Below are positions 41,279-51,374 of a stretch of DNA of 64,000 bases, in pieces; positions within the stretch are counted from its first letter, which is position 1, and each line of letters begins with the position of its first letter. The translations under genes and the position numbers were made by a program. Source of the stretch: Halovenus halobia (lineage in GTDB: Archaea; Halobacteriota; Halobacteria; Halobacteriales; Haloarculaceae); the NCBI RefSeq assembly GCF_051414135.1, contig NZ_JBLKOA010000005.1:124001-188000 (forward strand), in the 5' to 3' direction. The notes beneath the pieces were generated by a model, which did not search any database, was not told the DNA's origin, and saw only the letters and a list, made by a program, of their open reading frames with translations.

Positions 41279-42091
41279 TTACGCAAGCGGGTCTGCCCGC
41301 TCACGGTTCCACGCCGACGAGTCGTATTTCTGCTCAGCAATCTCTCTGGCCCGGACGAGTTCGTCGTCCGTCCACTGACCAACGTCGGCGTCGGCCCACT
41401 CGCCGAGTGCGTCTTCGAGGTACTCGACAGCAGCCTCACGACTGATGGCGGTCTGCTCACGAATCGAGGTCACGCGCTCGCGGAACTGCTCGGCGTCCAC
41501 ATCCACGCCATCGAACACAGCGAGGTGTCGCTGCGGTTGCACTGCGTACGAGAGTGAGCCGTGCTGAATCACGGCGTCGCGCTGGCGGTACTGGGCGTTC
41601 CCGCTGATTTTCTGGCCGCCAGCAAGAATGTCGTGAGCCGGATTGATTGCCCGGAGATAGCAGGCTGGCTGATAGATTGCGTCGTGCTCGTTCTCCGCAA
41701 AGGAAGCGTCGACCCCCATGTGCTGGAAGGCGTCGAGGAGTGGCTCACAGAGCAGTTCGTAGGAGTCCATCAGGTCGCCGGGCAACTCTTCGGCCGGAGC
41801 GATAATCGAGTAGGAGATGTCGCCGTCGTGGTCGTGGTAGATGCCGCCGCCGCCGGTCTGTCGGCGCGTGACGGTGACTCCCTCGTTCTCGCAGTACTCC
41901 CAGTCAATAGAGTCGAGAGATTGTCGATACCCTGCGCTGAGTGTGCTCGGCGTCCAGCGATAGACGCGCACCGTCCGCGGGCCGCCTGCTGCTGCTGTTT
42001 CGGCGGCAACCTCGTCCAGCGCCATCTGCATCGGCCCTGAATACTCTTGCTCGGGAATTAACCGCCAGTCCCGGTCAGCGAGCGTGGTCAT
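41279..42091 (-). CDS. lplA: Lipoate-protein ligase A family
   Basis: 270 residues from the ATG at 42091. Family motifs: VTRRQTGGGGIYHDHDGDIS (about residues 75-94) for the lipoyl-AMP site, and GQKISGNAQYRQRDAVIQHG with the conserved lysine (about residue 165). It attaches lipoate or octanoate to E2 or GcvH proteins. It contains a C-terminal extension of about 40 residues with an accessory helical domain. The upstream region to the thioesterase gene (42092-42172) holds divergent promoters. Confidence 0.88.
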   Translation of the reverse strand: MTTLADRDWRLIPEQEYSGPMQMALDEVAAETAAAGGPRTVRVYRWTPSTLSAGYRQSLDSIDWEYCENEGVTVTRRQTGGGGIYHDHDGDISYSIIAPAEELPGDLMDSYELLCEPLLDAFQHMGVDASFAENEHDAIYQPACYLRAINPAHDILAGGQKISGNAQYRQRDAVIQHGSLSYAVQPQRHLAVFDGVDVDAEQFRERVTSIREQTAISREAAVEYLEDALGEWADADVGQWTDDELVRAREIAEQKYDSSAWNRERADPLA

Positions 42092-42172
42092 ACCCCCAAT
42101 ACGAGGGCACCTCTCAAAGGCGTGTCTCCGCCGACCGAAAGCCGCAAATCCTCTCCGGGGCAGGTATTCGAT

Positions 42173-42571
42173 ATGACCGAGTTCAACTACGAGACTGAAA
42201 TCGATGTTCGCTTTCGTGACCTCGACTCGATGGGCCACGTCAACAACGCTGTCTACGCGACGTTTCTGGAACACGCCCGCACGCTGTACATGGACGACGT
42301 CTTCGGCGACCGACCGGAGGAAATCAACGTTGCGCTGGTCAACCTCGAAATCGACTTCCGCCGGCAGGTCCGCTTTCGCGAGACGGTCACCGTCGGCGTC
42401 GGCGTCACCGAAATCGGAGAATCGAGCGCGACCATGGCCTACGAGGTGACGACCGGCGACGAACTCGCGGCGACGGGCGAGACGGTGCTGGTTGCAATCG
42501 ACGACGAGGGCAACTCCCGGCCCCTGCCCGACGCGATTCGCGAGGGCATCCGCGAGTTCGAGGACCTCTAG
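42173..42571 (+). CDS. Acyl-CoA thioesterase, 4HBT hot-dog fold
   Basis: 132 residues from the ATG at 42173. Catalytic segment IDVRFRDLDSMGHVNNAVYA with the active-site Asp, then YMDDVFG, NLEIDFRRQVRF and VTEIGESSATMAYEV typical of YbgC/4HBT thioesterases. It hydrolyses acyl-CoA of unknown chain length. Compact, no extra domains. It is followed within 45 bp by the LLM oxidoreductase gene on the same strand, so they may be co-transcribed. Confidence 0.85.
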   Translation: MTEFNYETEIDVRFRDLDSMGHVNNAVYATFLEHARTLYMDDVFGDRPEEINVALVNLEIDFRRQVRFRETVTVGVGVTEIGESSATMAYEVTTGDELAATGETVLVAIDDEGNSRPLPDAIREGIREFEDL

Positions 42572-42613
42572 CGCCCGGCGCATTTTTTACTCCGTGGGTG
42601 CGTGGGCTCGTGT

Positions 42614-43585
42614 ATGCCACGGGGGATTCTCGTACCCAACGACGAGCCAGATGTCGCATCGTTCGCCCAACGCGCCGAATCACTCGGCTACGACTCGCTG
42701 TGGACCGGCGAGTTGTGGACCCGCGACGGGTTCATCGCGTTGACAGAGGCCGCCACAGAGACCGAAACCATCGACCTCGGAACAGCAATCGCCAACGTCT
42801 ACGGCCGCTCGCCCGCGACGCTCGCGCAGGCGGCAGCGACACTTGACCGTGTCTCGGGCGGCCGCGCCCGACTCGGCCTCGGCACCTCGACCCGGAAGGC
42901 AGTCGAAGACCTCCACGGGATGTCCTTCGACAATCCTGCCCGACGGCTCCACGAGACAGCGGAACTCGCCGGGAAGTTTCTCCACGACCCCGGCCGAGTT
43001 TCCTACGACGGCGAGTACTTCGAGGTCGCTGACTTTCCAGCGCTGGGTGCAGACGTGCCGGTGTACACGGCGGCGCTGGGGCCAGCAACGCGGCGGGCAA
43101 CTGGCCGCGTCGCTGACGGCTGGCTGCCACACAACGTTCCGTTCGGCCGGCTCGAAGACGCCTTCGAGACCATCGCGGAGACGGCCCGCGAACAGGACCG
43201 TGACCCCGAGGAAATCAGCGTTGCACCGTACATTCCCGCCGCAGCTAGCGACGACCCACAGCGAGCGCGGGAGACAATCCGGGGCCACGTCGCCTACTAC
43301 GTCGGCAGCGGCGATGGGTACCGCCGGGCAGTCGCCCAGCAGTTCCCCGACGCCGCCGAGGTTGTCGCGGACGCGTGGGCGGACGGCGAACGCGAGCGCG
43401 CACGCGGAGAAGTGACTGAAGAGATGGTCGCCGCGCTGGGCGTTGCAGGAACTCCCGACGAAGCCCGCGAGCAGTTCGAAGACCTCGAAGCGATGGAGGT
43501 CATCGACGACGCGCTGGTCGTCATTCCGAACTCGACACCACAGAAAATCAAGCAGCAAACCGTCGAGACGCTGGCCCCGCAGTAG
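42614..43585 (+). CDS. LLM-class F420-dependent oxidoreductase
   Basis: 323 residues from the ATG at 42614. Luciferase-like monooxygenase TIM barrel: ESLGYDSLWTGELWTRDGF, TIDLGTAIANVYGRSPATLA, RARLGLGTSTRKAVEDLHG, FLHDPGRVSYDGEYFEV. The F420-binding barrel rim residues are consistent with the archaeal F420 group (mer-like) rather than FMN. The substrate is not known. A second member of the group lies at 61430 (about 35 percent similar by eye in shared segments). Confidence 0.85.
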   Translation: MPRGILVPNDEPDVASFAQRAESLGYDSLWTGELWTRDGFIALTEAATETETIDLGTAIANVYGRSPATLAQAAATLDRVSGGRARLGLGTSTRKAVEDLHGMSFDNPARRLHETAELAGKFLHDPGRVSYDGEYFEVADFPALGADVPVYTAALGPATRRATGRVADGWLPHNVPFGRLEDAFETIAETAREQDRDPEEISVAPYIPAAASDDPQRARETIRGHVAYYVGSGDGYRRAVAQQFPDAAEVVADAWADGERERARGEVTEEMVAALGVAGTPDEAREQFEDLEAMEVIDDALVVIPNSTPQKIKQQTVETLAPQ

Positions 43586-43586
43586 G

Positions 43587-43982
43587 TCAGCGGTGGCTGT
43601 ACATCCCGGCTTCCGGCTTGGAGTCGGTGTAGCTCAGGAGTCCACCGGCGAGCACACAGAGGCCGGCGAGCAGCGTCACATACACCCCGACGCTGGGTGA
43701 GAGGTCACCTGCGCCAACGACGCCGAAGCCTTCGGCGAGCGTGTAGCCTGCGATTCCGGTGGCCACGACCCCAAGTGCGATTGCGATCAACTGCGCCGAC
43801 GCGGTCCAGTCGGCGACATACAGCAGTCCAACAACGAGGATACCGACCAACAGTGCGACAATCTCTCGGGGCAATTCAAGCCCGGCACCGGAACTCCCCC
43901 ACGGTAGTACTGCGCCGACAACGGCGAGTAAACCGCCGAGGAGAACGAGCTTCTCACCGATCGATAACTCAGCAAGACCCAT
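43587..43982 (-). CDS. Small four-helix membrane protein of unknown function
   Basis: 131 residues with four hydrophobic segments: EKLVLLGGLLAVVGAVLPW, REIVALLVGILVVGLLYVAD, LIAIALGVVATGIAGYTLAE and VYVTLLAGLCVLAGGLLSYT. Short loops contain WGSSGAG and GDLSPSVG. No catalytic motif. It converges with the LLM gene with only 1 bp between the stop codons. Confidence 0.7.
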   Translation of the reverse strand: MGLAELSIGEKLVLLGGLLAVVGAVLPWGSSGAGLELPREIVALLVGILVVGLLYVADWTASAQLIAIALGVVATGIAGYTLAEGFGVVGAGDLSPSVGVYVTLLAGLCVLAGGLLSYTDSKPEAGMYSHR

Positions 43983-44072
43983 GGGGTCTGGTTCCGAACC
44001 GCCGCACTAAACGCTTACTACACGCTTGGAATCTTAGTTGGGAAATACTCCGGCGGTTGGGTAACTGCGGAC

Positions 44073-44363
44073 AACCAGAAAGCCCCGGCGTGCTACGCTC
44101 CCGGGCCTCGCTGCGCGCGCTTCGCGTGCTTGCGTCGGCCGGGTTCGCGTAGCCCGCCGCCCCTTTCAGTCCCACCCTGTTGCTTGTGTCGCAGGCCACC
44201 GCGGGTGGGACTGAAAGGGGCCGTCCGTTCGAGGAAGGCGGACGAAGCAAGCACCTACTGGAGCGCAGCGAGGGTCACGCGAACGGCGTGAGCGTGACCT
44301 CGACAGGCGAGCGGAGCGAGTCTGTCGGTGCCCCCGACTCGAACGGACGGGGGCTTTCTGGTT
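44073..44363. repeat. 291-bp non-coding element with nested inverted repeats
   Basis: The element is bounded by 14-bp perfect inverted repeats (AACCAGAAAGCCCC at 44073-44086 and its complement at 44350-44363). Inside are at least four further stems: GCTACGC...GCGTAGC (about 44092-44153), an 18-bp perfect hairpin (44160-44177 with 44203-44220), CCGTCCGTTCGAG/CTCGAACGGACGG (about 44221-44351), and small ones such as GTCACGC/GCGTGAC. The sides 43983-44072 and 44364-44441 hold no gene. It has no credible coding frame. It may be a structured RNA or a MITE-like repeat. Confidence 0.75.
44160..44220. repeat. 18-bp perfect hairpin inside the element
   Basis: The left arm is CCCCTTTCAGTCCCACCC (44160-44177) and the right arm is its exact complement (44203-44220), with a 25-nt loop that contains its own short stem (CCACCGCGGGTGG spans the loop-arm junction). 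The right arm GTGGGACTGAAAG is also reminiscent of the ends of archaeal CRISPR repeats, but only one copy is present. Confidence 0.8.
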
Positions 44364-44441
44364 CTGTACACCCACAACTCAACAGTCCTTCACTACATCC
44401 ACACCTAAACATCAAACTCGTCATAGCAAGCGTGTCCGTGA

Positions 44442-44459
44442 AGTACGTCGGGACGTACT
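44442..44459. promoter_or_regulatory. Palindrome before uvrB
   Basis: AGTACGTCGGGACGTACT, 8-bp arms with a 2-bp centre, ends 8 bp before the uvrB start codon. It could be an operator, or a 5' leader hairpin controlling translation. Confidence 0.55.
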
Positions 44460-44467
44460 AGAGGGTA

Positions 44468-46516
<2,049 letters not shown>

Positions 46517-46572
46517 CTTATGTCAGATAATCTTAAATACTTTCAATACCGCCCACCGGCCTTACAGTAGGC

Positions 46573-47481
46573 ATGGAGCGTCGTGACGCCTATGGTGGGG
46601 CAATCGCCATGGCTGGACTTGTGCTCGGAGCGATCCAGCTCGTGCAAGGTGGACAACAAATTTCGTCACTCACTGGTCTCTCGCAGTCGGAGTTGGTGAT
46701 CGTTTTTGCGTTCGAGACAGTTCCGTTTGCCATCATCGGGCTGAGTCTCGTCTACGTCGGCTACTGGCTAACCGACCAACCGGGCTTCGAGCCAGACCTC
46801 TCTCGGATTCTCGCGTGGGCAGCCGGGAGCGCAGTGCTGTTCGCCTCGATTGCGGCCCTCATCCTGTTTAGCCAGCAGGTTACACTCAATACCCTCGCAC
46901 AGGGGCAGTATATCACGATGAATCTCGTCACCGTCGGCACGGTGGTCGGCGCGCTCGTTGGCGTCTACGACGCACAGAGCCGACTCCGCCAGCGCGAACT
47001 CGAAGCCGAGCGCGACCGAATCGAAGCCTTCGCTGGCAAAGCCGCCGACATCAACAACTACGGCCGAGAACTCAACCGAACGCGGTCGGTCGACGAGGTC
47101 AGCGCACTCTGTATCGAAGCGATCCAGACGTTGCTTGGACTGACAGAAACCGCTCTCATTGCCGTCGACGGCGAGGAAGCAACTGTTATCGACAGCACAA
47201 TTATCAACGCCGACCGCGCGGCGCTGGTTTCCCTCGCCCGCGAGGGAGTGGCCCAAGAGCAGGCAGAGGCGGTCGTCCGCGAAGACGCACCGACTGAAGA
47301 CCGACTGCTCTCGATGCTCGTCACGGCTCACGACGACAGTGGGATTATCCTCCTCGCACCGGCGAGTGGGACCGACGGGTTCGACGAGGAGGACCTGCAG
47401 TTGCTGGAGTTACTCGTCTCACACGCCGGGACAGCGCTGGACCGGATTCACGACACCGCCCAACAGGAAGCCTCGGCCTGA
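46573..47481 (+). CDS. Membrane protein with four helices and GAF domain, no output domain
   Basis: 302 residues. Four hydrophobic helices (about 10-30, 45-70, 80-100, 115-135) precede a coiled linker (RLRQRELEAERDRIEAFAGK) and a GAF-like sensor domain (about 180-295: EVSALCIEAIQTLLGLTETA, then LLSMLVTAHDDSGIILLA and FDEEDLQLLELLVSHAGTAL). It resembles the sensory half of a haloarchaeal histidine kinase but ends before any kinase core. It may act as a separate sensor or partner protein. A TATA-like CTTAAATACTT lies about 32-42 bp upstream. Confidence 0.75.
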   Translation: MERRDAYGGAIAMAGLVLGAIQLVQGGQQISSLTGLSQSELVIVFAFETVPFAIIGLSLVYVGYWLTDQPGFEPDLSRILAWAAGSAVLFASIAALILFSQQVTLNTLAQGQYITMNLVTVGTVVGALVGVYDAQSRLRQRELEAERDRIEAFAGKAADINNYGRELNRTRSVDEVSALCIEAIQTLLGLTETALIAVDGEEATVIDSTIINADRAALVSLAREGVAQEQAEAVVREDAPTEDRLLSMLVTAHDDSGIILLAPASGTDGFDEEDLQLLELLVSHAGTALDRIHDTAQQEASA

Positions 47482-47482
47482 C

Positions 47483-48568
47483 TCACTCGCTGCCCTGCAA
47501 GGCAAGCGACCGACAGAGCGCGTCAGCCCCGTCTCGCTCGTGAATCCGGCGCTGGCGAGTTGCACCGCTTTCGGCTTCGTACAGCTCACGCAGACCAGAT
47601 ACACCGAGCCGGTCGGTCTCTCGTTCAACAAATTCTCCAAGCGAAATCGTTCCCTCGGCCGTCTGGTCGATAAAGGAGGCGTCGTAGCCGTGGCGGATGG
47701 CACGCCACTTGTTCTCGTCGAGCATTTCCCGCCGGTGTCGATGGCCCGTTTCGCCGTCCTCGTATCGCGCACAGAGGTCGAGGACGAGTGCGTGGACGTA
47801 CTCGACGAAGGCGAGGACAACGTCGGGGTCGTGCTGGCCGTCCGGCGTTCGCACCTCGACGGTGCCGTGTGCGGAGTGGGGCCGCACGTCGTACCACAGT
47901 TCACCTCGGTCGTCGATGGCGTCAGTTTCGAGCATCCGGCGCTCGAAGCGGTCGAACTCCTCGTAGGAGTCAAACACTGTCGGCATCCCCGTGTTGGGAA
48001 GCCCCTCGAAGATTTTCGCACGAGCAGAGTGTAAGCCGGTATCGAAGCCGTTCCAGTACGGCGAGTTTGCCGACAGCGCGAGCAGCGGCGGCAGATACCA
48101 GCGAAGTTCGTTTGCGACCCAGACGGCCTTGTCTGCGTCGTCGACGCCAACGTGGATGTGGAGGCCGGCGGTCGTATTTCTGTGCTGTGGGTACTGGATG
48201 CGGTCGAGTTGGGATTTGTAGCGTGGCTTCTCGGCGTGTTCGAGTTCGCGCCAGCGAGCCAGCGGATGGAGTCCTGCCGCCGCGATACCGTAGCCGTGTT
48301 CCTCGGCGTGGTCGAGCAGCGCGTCGCGGATCGCGAGCAGGTGTGTTTCGGCGTTGTCGACCTCCTCGATCAGCGGGGTCTGTGTCTCGATGACGAACTT
48401 GAACAGTTCGTGGTCGAGTCGGTCTTCGAGTATCTCCGGCGGCGTCGACCCGTAGACCAGGTCATCCGTTCCGGAAGTTGGCCGACCCTCACTGTCGACG
48501 ACGAAACACTCCTCTTCGATTCCGAGTGTGCCCATCCGACTGAAATTCTCTGCGTCGCCGCGGTCCAT
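47483..48568 (-). CDS. gshA: Glutamate-cysteine ligase, archaeal/YbdK type
   Basis: 361 residues from the ATG at 48568. GCS2 family motifs: MGTLGIEEECFVVDSEGRP at the start, ETQTPLIEEVDNAETHL, HPLARWRELEHAEKPRYKSQ, TTAGLHIHVGVDDADKAV (metal-binding His) and HGTVEVRTPDGQHDPDVVLA. It makes gamma-glutamylcysteine from glutamate and cysteine using ATP; haloarchaea use this thiol instead of glutathione. Its 3' end is 1 bp from the convergent sensor gene. Ggt and HyuAB elsewhere in this window may belong to the same metabolism. Confidence 0.88.
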   Translation of the reverse strand: MDRGDAENFSRMGTLGIEEECFVVDSEGRPTSGTDDLVYGSTPPEILEDRLDHELFKFVIETQTPLIEEVDNAETHLLAIRDALLDHAEEHGYGIAAAGLHPLARWRELEHAEKPRYKSQLDRIQYPQHRNTTAGLHIHVGVDDADKAVWVANELRWYLPPLLALSANSPYWNGFDTGLHSARAKIFEGLPNTGMPTVFDSYEEFDRFERRMLETDAIDDRGELWYDVRPHSAHGTVEVRTPDGQHDPDVVLAFVEYVHALVLDLCARYEDGETGHRHRREMLDENKWRAIRHGYDASFIDQTAEGTISLGEFVERETDRLGVSGLRELYEAESGATRQRRIHERDGADALCRSLALQGSE

Positions 48569-48622
48569 CTGTTCTCTCACTGGTTGTGCGCCGCCCGGCT
48601 AAAACATTCCCCTCCGGCGTCG

Positions 48623-49312
48623 CTACTCCTCACGCCAGACGCCCGGTTCGATAAACTGCTCTGACAGGCGACGCCGGTTACGCTCGGCCAGTTCTCTCCA
48701 CTCCGCCAGTCCTGTCTCAATTTGGGCTGGGTCGAAACCGATTACGTCGCCGACAGCGCGCAGTTCCCGCGGTGCGCGCAACTGAAGATGTGAGTACGGG
48801 TCGGCGCTGACGACGTAGTCGGTATCGTGGGCCTCGACAATCTCACGCAGTTTCCGGAGTTGGCGAAGTCGACGGACACGGCTGCCGCCAGAATCACGGA
48901 GCACGTCTGCGAAGTTGAACTCGACCCGGACCCCGTTTCTGCTGGCAGCCTTCGCCAGCACGTGATTGAAATCGCCGTCGCCAACCATCGGGTGCGCGAG
49001 CACATCGACCATTGGCTGTTCGACCGCAAAGCGATTGATTTCGGGTGTGCCGCCGTGGACCGCGACAATCTGCTGGTGGTCGCGGTGTGAACTGACGAAG
49101 CCACTCGCCTGTGCGGGGTCGTCGGCCCGAATCTCCACGCCCGGCACGATGTCGATTCCGTAGGTCTCCGCAATCGTCTCTGGGTCGTAGGAGGCGGGGT
49201 CGTCGCCGTGATTGCGGACGACCAGCCCCTCGAAGCCGTATTCGCTGGCCGTCAGCGCCAGCCGTGCAACGGTGCTCGTCCCGTCCGGGTGGGCGTGGAC
49301 GGCCTCGTACAT
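48623..49312 (-). CDS. rnp3: Ribonuclease P protein component 3 (Rpp30)
   Basis: 229 residues from the ATG at 49312; a GTG one codon upstream is in frame. It is the TIM-barrel RNase P subunit: YEAVHAHPDGTSTVARLALT, EGLVVRNHGDDPA, DIVPGVEIRADDPAQASGFV, VDVLAHPMVGDGDFNHVLAK and VVSADPYSHLQLRAPRELRA. It assists the catalytic RNA in tRNA 5' maturation. The start overlaps the upstream RNA-binding gene stop, so the two are coupled. Confidence 0.92.
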   Translation of the reverse strand: MYEAVHAHPDGTSTVARLALTASEYGFEGLVVRNHGDDPASYDPETIAETYGIDIVPGVEIRADDPAQASGFVSSHRDHQQIVAVHGGTPEINRFAVEQPMVDVLAHPMVGDGDFNHVLAKAASRNGVRVEFNFADVLRDSGGSRVRRLRQLRKLREIVEAHDTDYVVSADPYSHLQLRAPRELRAVGDVIGFDPAQIETGLAEWRELAERNRRRLSEQFIEPGVWREE

Positions 49313-49743
49313 CACAACTCCGAGAGTAGCTCTTCGACGTTCTCGACTGCCGATTCCTTCTTCGCGGGGTAGGCCTCGACCTTGCCCCGGACGGTGATAC
49401 CATCACCGAGTTCGACGCGGCCGTTGAACGCCGCCTGTTTGTCGAGCGTGAGGAACAACTCGCAGTTTTCGGTGACGCGCTCGTCGAGTTCGTCGACGAC
49501 TCGTGAGAAGTCCTCGTCCGCGAGGTCACCGAGCGCGTCGATCACGGCTCGCATCCCGCTTGCGCTCTCGACTCTGGCAGAGAGCACCAGAATTCGGTCG
49601 CCGTAGTGACCGTCTGATTTTGCGCGCTGGATCTCGAACTCCTCGGGCAAAAAGAGTCGCAGGGCGTCTTCGACCCGCTTGTCGTCCTCCGTCACGTAAC
49701 AGAAGGCTCTGATATCGACGTAGTGAAGCGGGATCGAAGCCAT
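49312..49743 (-). CDS. RNA-binding DUF54 (COG1325) protein
   Basis: 143 residues from the ATG at 49743; longer frames lack conservation. Pattern of the archaeal RNA-binding family often found beside rnp3/exosome genes: PLHYVDIRAFCYVTEDDKRV, FEIQRAKSDGHYGDRILVLSAR and LFLTLDKQAAFNGRVELGD. In archaea these genes usually lie with RNase P and exosome subunits. It overlaps the rnp3 start by 1 bp. Exact role unproven. Confidence 0.85.
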   Translation of the reverse strand: MASIPLHYVDIRAFCYVTEDDKRVEDALRLFLPEEFEIQRAKSDGHYGDRILVLSARVESASGMRAVIDALGDLADEDFSRVVDELDERVTENCELFLTLDKQAAFNGRVELGDGITVRGKVEAYPAKKESAVENVEELLSEL

Positions 49744-49747
49744 CGCG

Positions 49748-49927
49748 TTACTCGGCCGCTTCGAGATTGTCTTCGGGGATGCCCGCTTCCTGTCCGTCCT
49801 CGAAGCTAATCGTGTAGTTCTCGTCGCCAAACATCGTCTCCGAGACTCGGGTAATCTCGCCGGTCTCGCCGTCGTACTCGCTGTGCTCGTCGTGGAGAAT
49901 CACGTGGTCTCCTTTCTCGAAGCTCAT
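49748..49927 (-). CDS. Small DUF1918-like beta-barrel protein
   Basis: 59 residues from the ATG at 49927: FEKGDHVILHDEHSEYDGET, then GEITRVSETMFGDENYTISF and QEAGIPEDNL. This is a small SH3-like fold of the DUF1918 type with a hallmark G-D-x-V-x-L start. It is too short for standard open-frame cutoffs but has a clear start and strong acidic coding character. It lies 4 bp before the RNA-binding gene in the RNase P operon, of which it is probably the first gene. Confidence 0.72.
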   Translation of the reverse strand: MSFEKGDHVILHDEHSEYDGETGEITRVSETMFGDENYTISFEDGQEAGIPEDNLEAAE

Positions 49928-49979
49928 ACCCCAGCGTTGACGACCGGTAGGTAAAAATCGACTGCATTGCTTACGGCGC

Positions 49980-51287
49980 TCACTGGTCTGCAACCAGCAC
50001 CACTCGCAGGTCGTTGACGTTTGTCCCGGTTCGTCCCGTCTCGATGACGCCACCGCGCTCAGCAAGATAGCTGTGGGCGTCGTTTGTATCGAGTACCTCG
50101 CGGATTCGTGACTCGTCCTCGACAGAGTTGGCGTCGAGCAGTGCGCCTGCGACACCGCTTGCACCGTCGAGGCCGTCGGTGTCGACAGCGGCGACAACGC
50201 CAGAATCCAGTTCGAGTGCGGCGGCGAGCGCGAACTCTTGGTTTGGTCCACCTACGCCATCGCCGTCGACGGTCACTGTCGTTTCTCCACCTGAAACCAG
50301 CGCGATTGGTGGCGCAAACGGCTGCTCGTGTGCGCGACAGCTTTCTGCAATCGCGGCGTGGACCTGCCCGACATCGCTGGCTTCACCTTCGATTTCGTCG
50401 CCGAGTATCGTCACAGGATAGCCGTCTGCCTCCAGCGACGCGGCCGCCGCCGTCAGTGCTGTCCTGTTGTCGGCGAGAATGTGCGTGTCGACGTGCTCGA
50501 CGTATTCTTCGCCCGGCACTGGCGTCTCTGCTCGCTCGCCGCGTTCTCCTGCTGCGAGAATTTCTTTGACTGCCGTTGGCGGCTCAATTCCGTATCGCTC
50601 CAGCACCGCCACTGCGTCGGCATAGGTCGTTTCGTCGGGAGTAAGCGGCCCGCTTGCAATGATATCCTCTCGATTACCGACGACATCGCTGAACAGCAAC
50701 CCGACGGTTGTCGCCGGAGCGAGCGCCTCGGCGAGTTGTCCGCCCTTGCTCGCAGAGAGATGTTTCCGGACTGCGTTGAGTTCGCCAATACTCGCGCCGG
50801 CCGCTAGCAACTCGTCGGTGATTTCGCGGAGCTCCGACAGCGCCAGTCCATCGACGGGTTGTGCCAGCAGTGCGCTGCCGCCGCCGGTGATAACGACCAG
50901 CGCGAGCGTGTCGGCTCCCGCGTCTCGGGCGCAATCGAGGACTTGCTCGGTTCCCGCCACGTTGGCCGCCGAGGGGAGCGGATGCGTACCCTCGATTACC
51001 TCGACAATCCCGGTGTCGACGGGGTCGTCTGTCACGACGACGCCGCCGTCGAGTGCGTCGCCGAGAACGGTTTCCAGAGCAGCGGCCGCCGTTGCTGCCG
51101 CGTTGCCGCCGCCGAGCAACACGACCCGGTCGAACCCAAGCGAGTAGTCGCTGTCACCGACCGAGAGGTGGCCATCTTCGACGGTGACGGCGTCGGCGAT
51201 GACAGTTCGTGGGTGTGCGGCGTCGATACCGGCCTCGATGGCACGGCTGACGGCAGCCAGTGGCTCACCCGTGTTCTCGTCGCTCAT
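49980..51287 (-). CDS. Glycerate 2-kinase (GckA/MOFRL family)
   Basis: 435 residues from the ATG at 51287. Family motifs: VVLLGGGNAAATAAAALETV (about residues 55-74), GGVVVTDDP, IEGTHPLPSAANVAGTE, VVITGGGSALLAQP, GASIGELNAVRKHLSASKGG and the C-terminal MOFRL domain IALVSGGETTVTVDG with GGPNQEFALAAALEL. It phosphorylates D-glycerate to 2-phosphoglycerate, as in the non-phosphorylative/semi-phosphorylative sugar route of haloarchaea. It is alone, divergent from the phosphatidyltransferase gene. Confidence 0.9.
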   Translation of the reverse strand: MSDENTGEPLAAVSRAIEAGIDAAHPRTVIADAVTVEDGHLSVGDSDYSLGFDRVVLLGGGNAAATAAAALETVLGDALDGGVVVTDDPVDTGIVEVIEGTHPLPSAANVAGTEQVLDCARDAGADTLALVVITGGGSALLAQPVDGLALSELREITDELLAAGASIGELNAVRKHLSASKGGQLAEALAPATTVGLLFSDVVGNREDIIASGPLTPDETTYADAVAVLERYGIEPPTAVKEILAAGERGERAETPVPGEEYVEHVDTHILADNRTALTAAAASLEADGYPVTILGDEIEGEASDVGQVHAAIAESCRAHEQPFAPPIALVSGGETTVTVDGDGVGGPNQEFALAAALELDSGVVAAVDTDGLDGASGVAGALLDANSVEDESRIREVLDTNDAHSYLAERGGVIETGRTGTNVNDLRVVLVADQ

Positions 51288-51374
51288 ACTTGGTGGTGGG
51301 CGGGCACCCACAAGACAGTCGCGGCTGGCAGGAGAATCGCGTCCTTCTTGTACACCCTGTCCGACGGTCTGGGT

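Noticed and set aside
44203..44220. Possible CRISPR repeat (GTGGGACTGAAAG)
   Set aside because: Only a single inverted-repeat pair is present, with no spacer-repeat series and no cas genes in the window.
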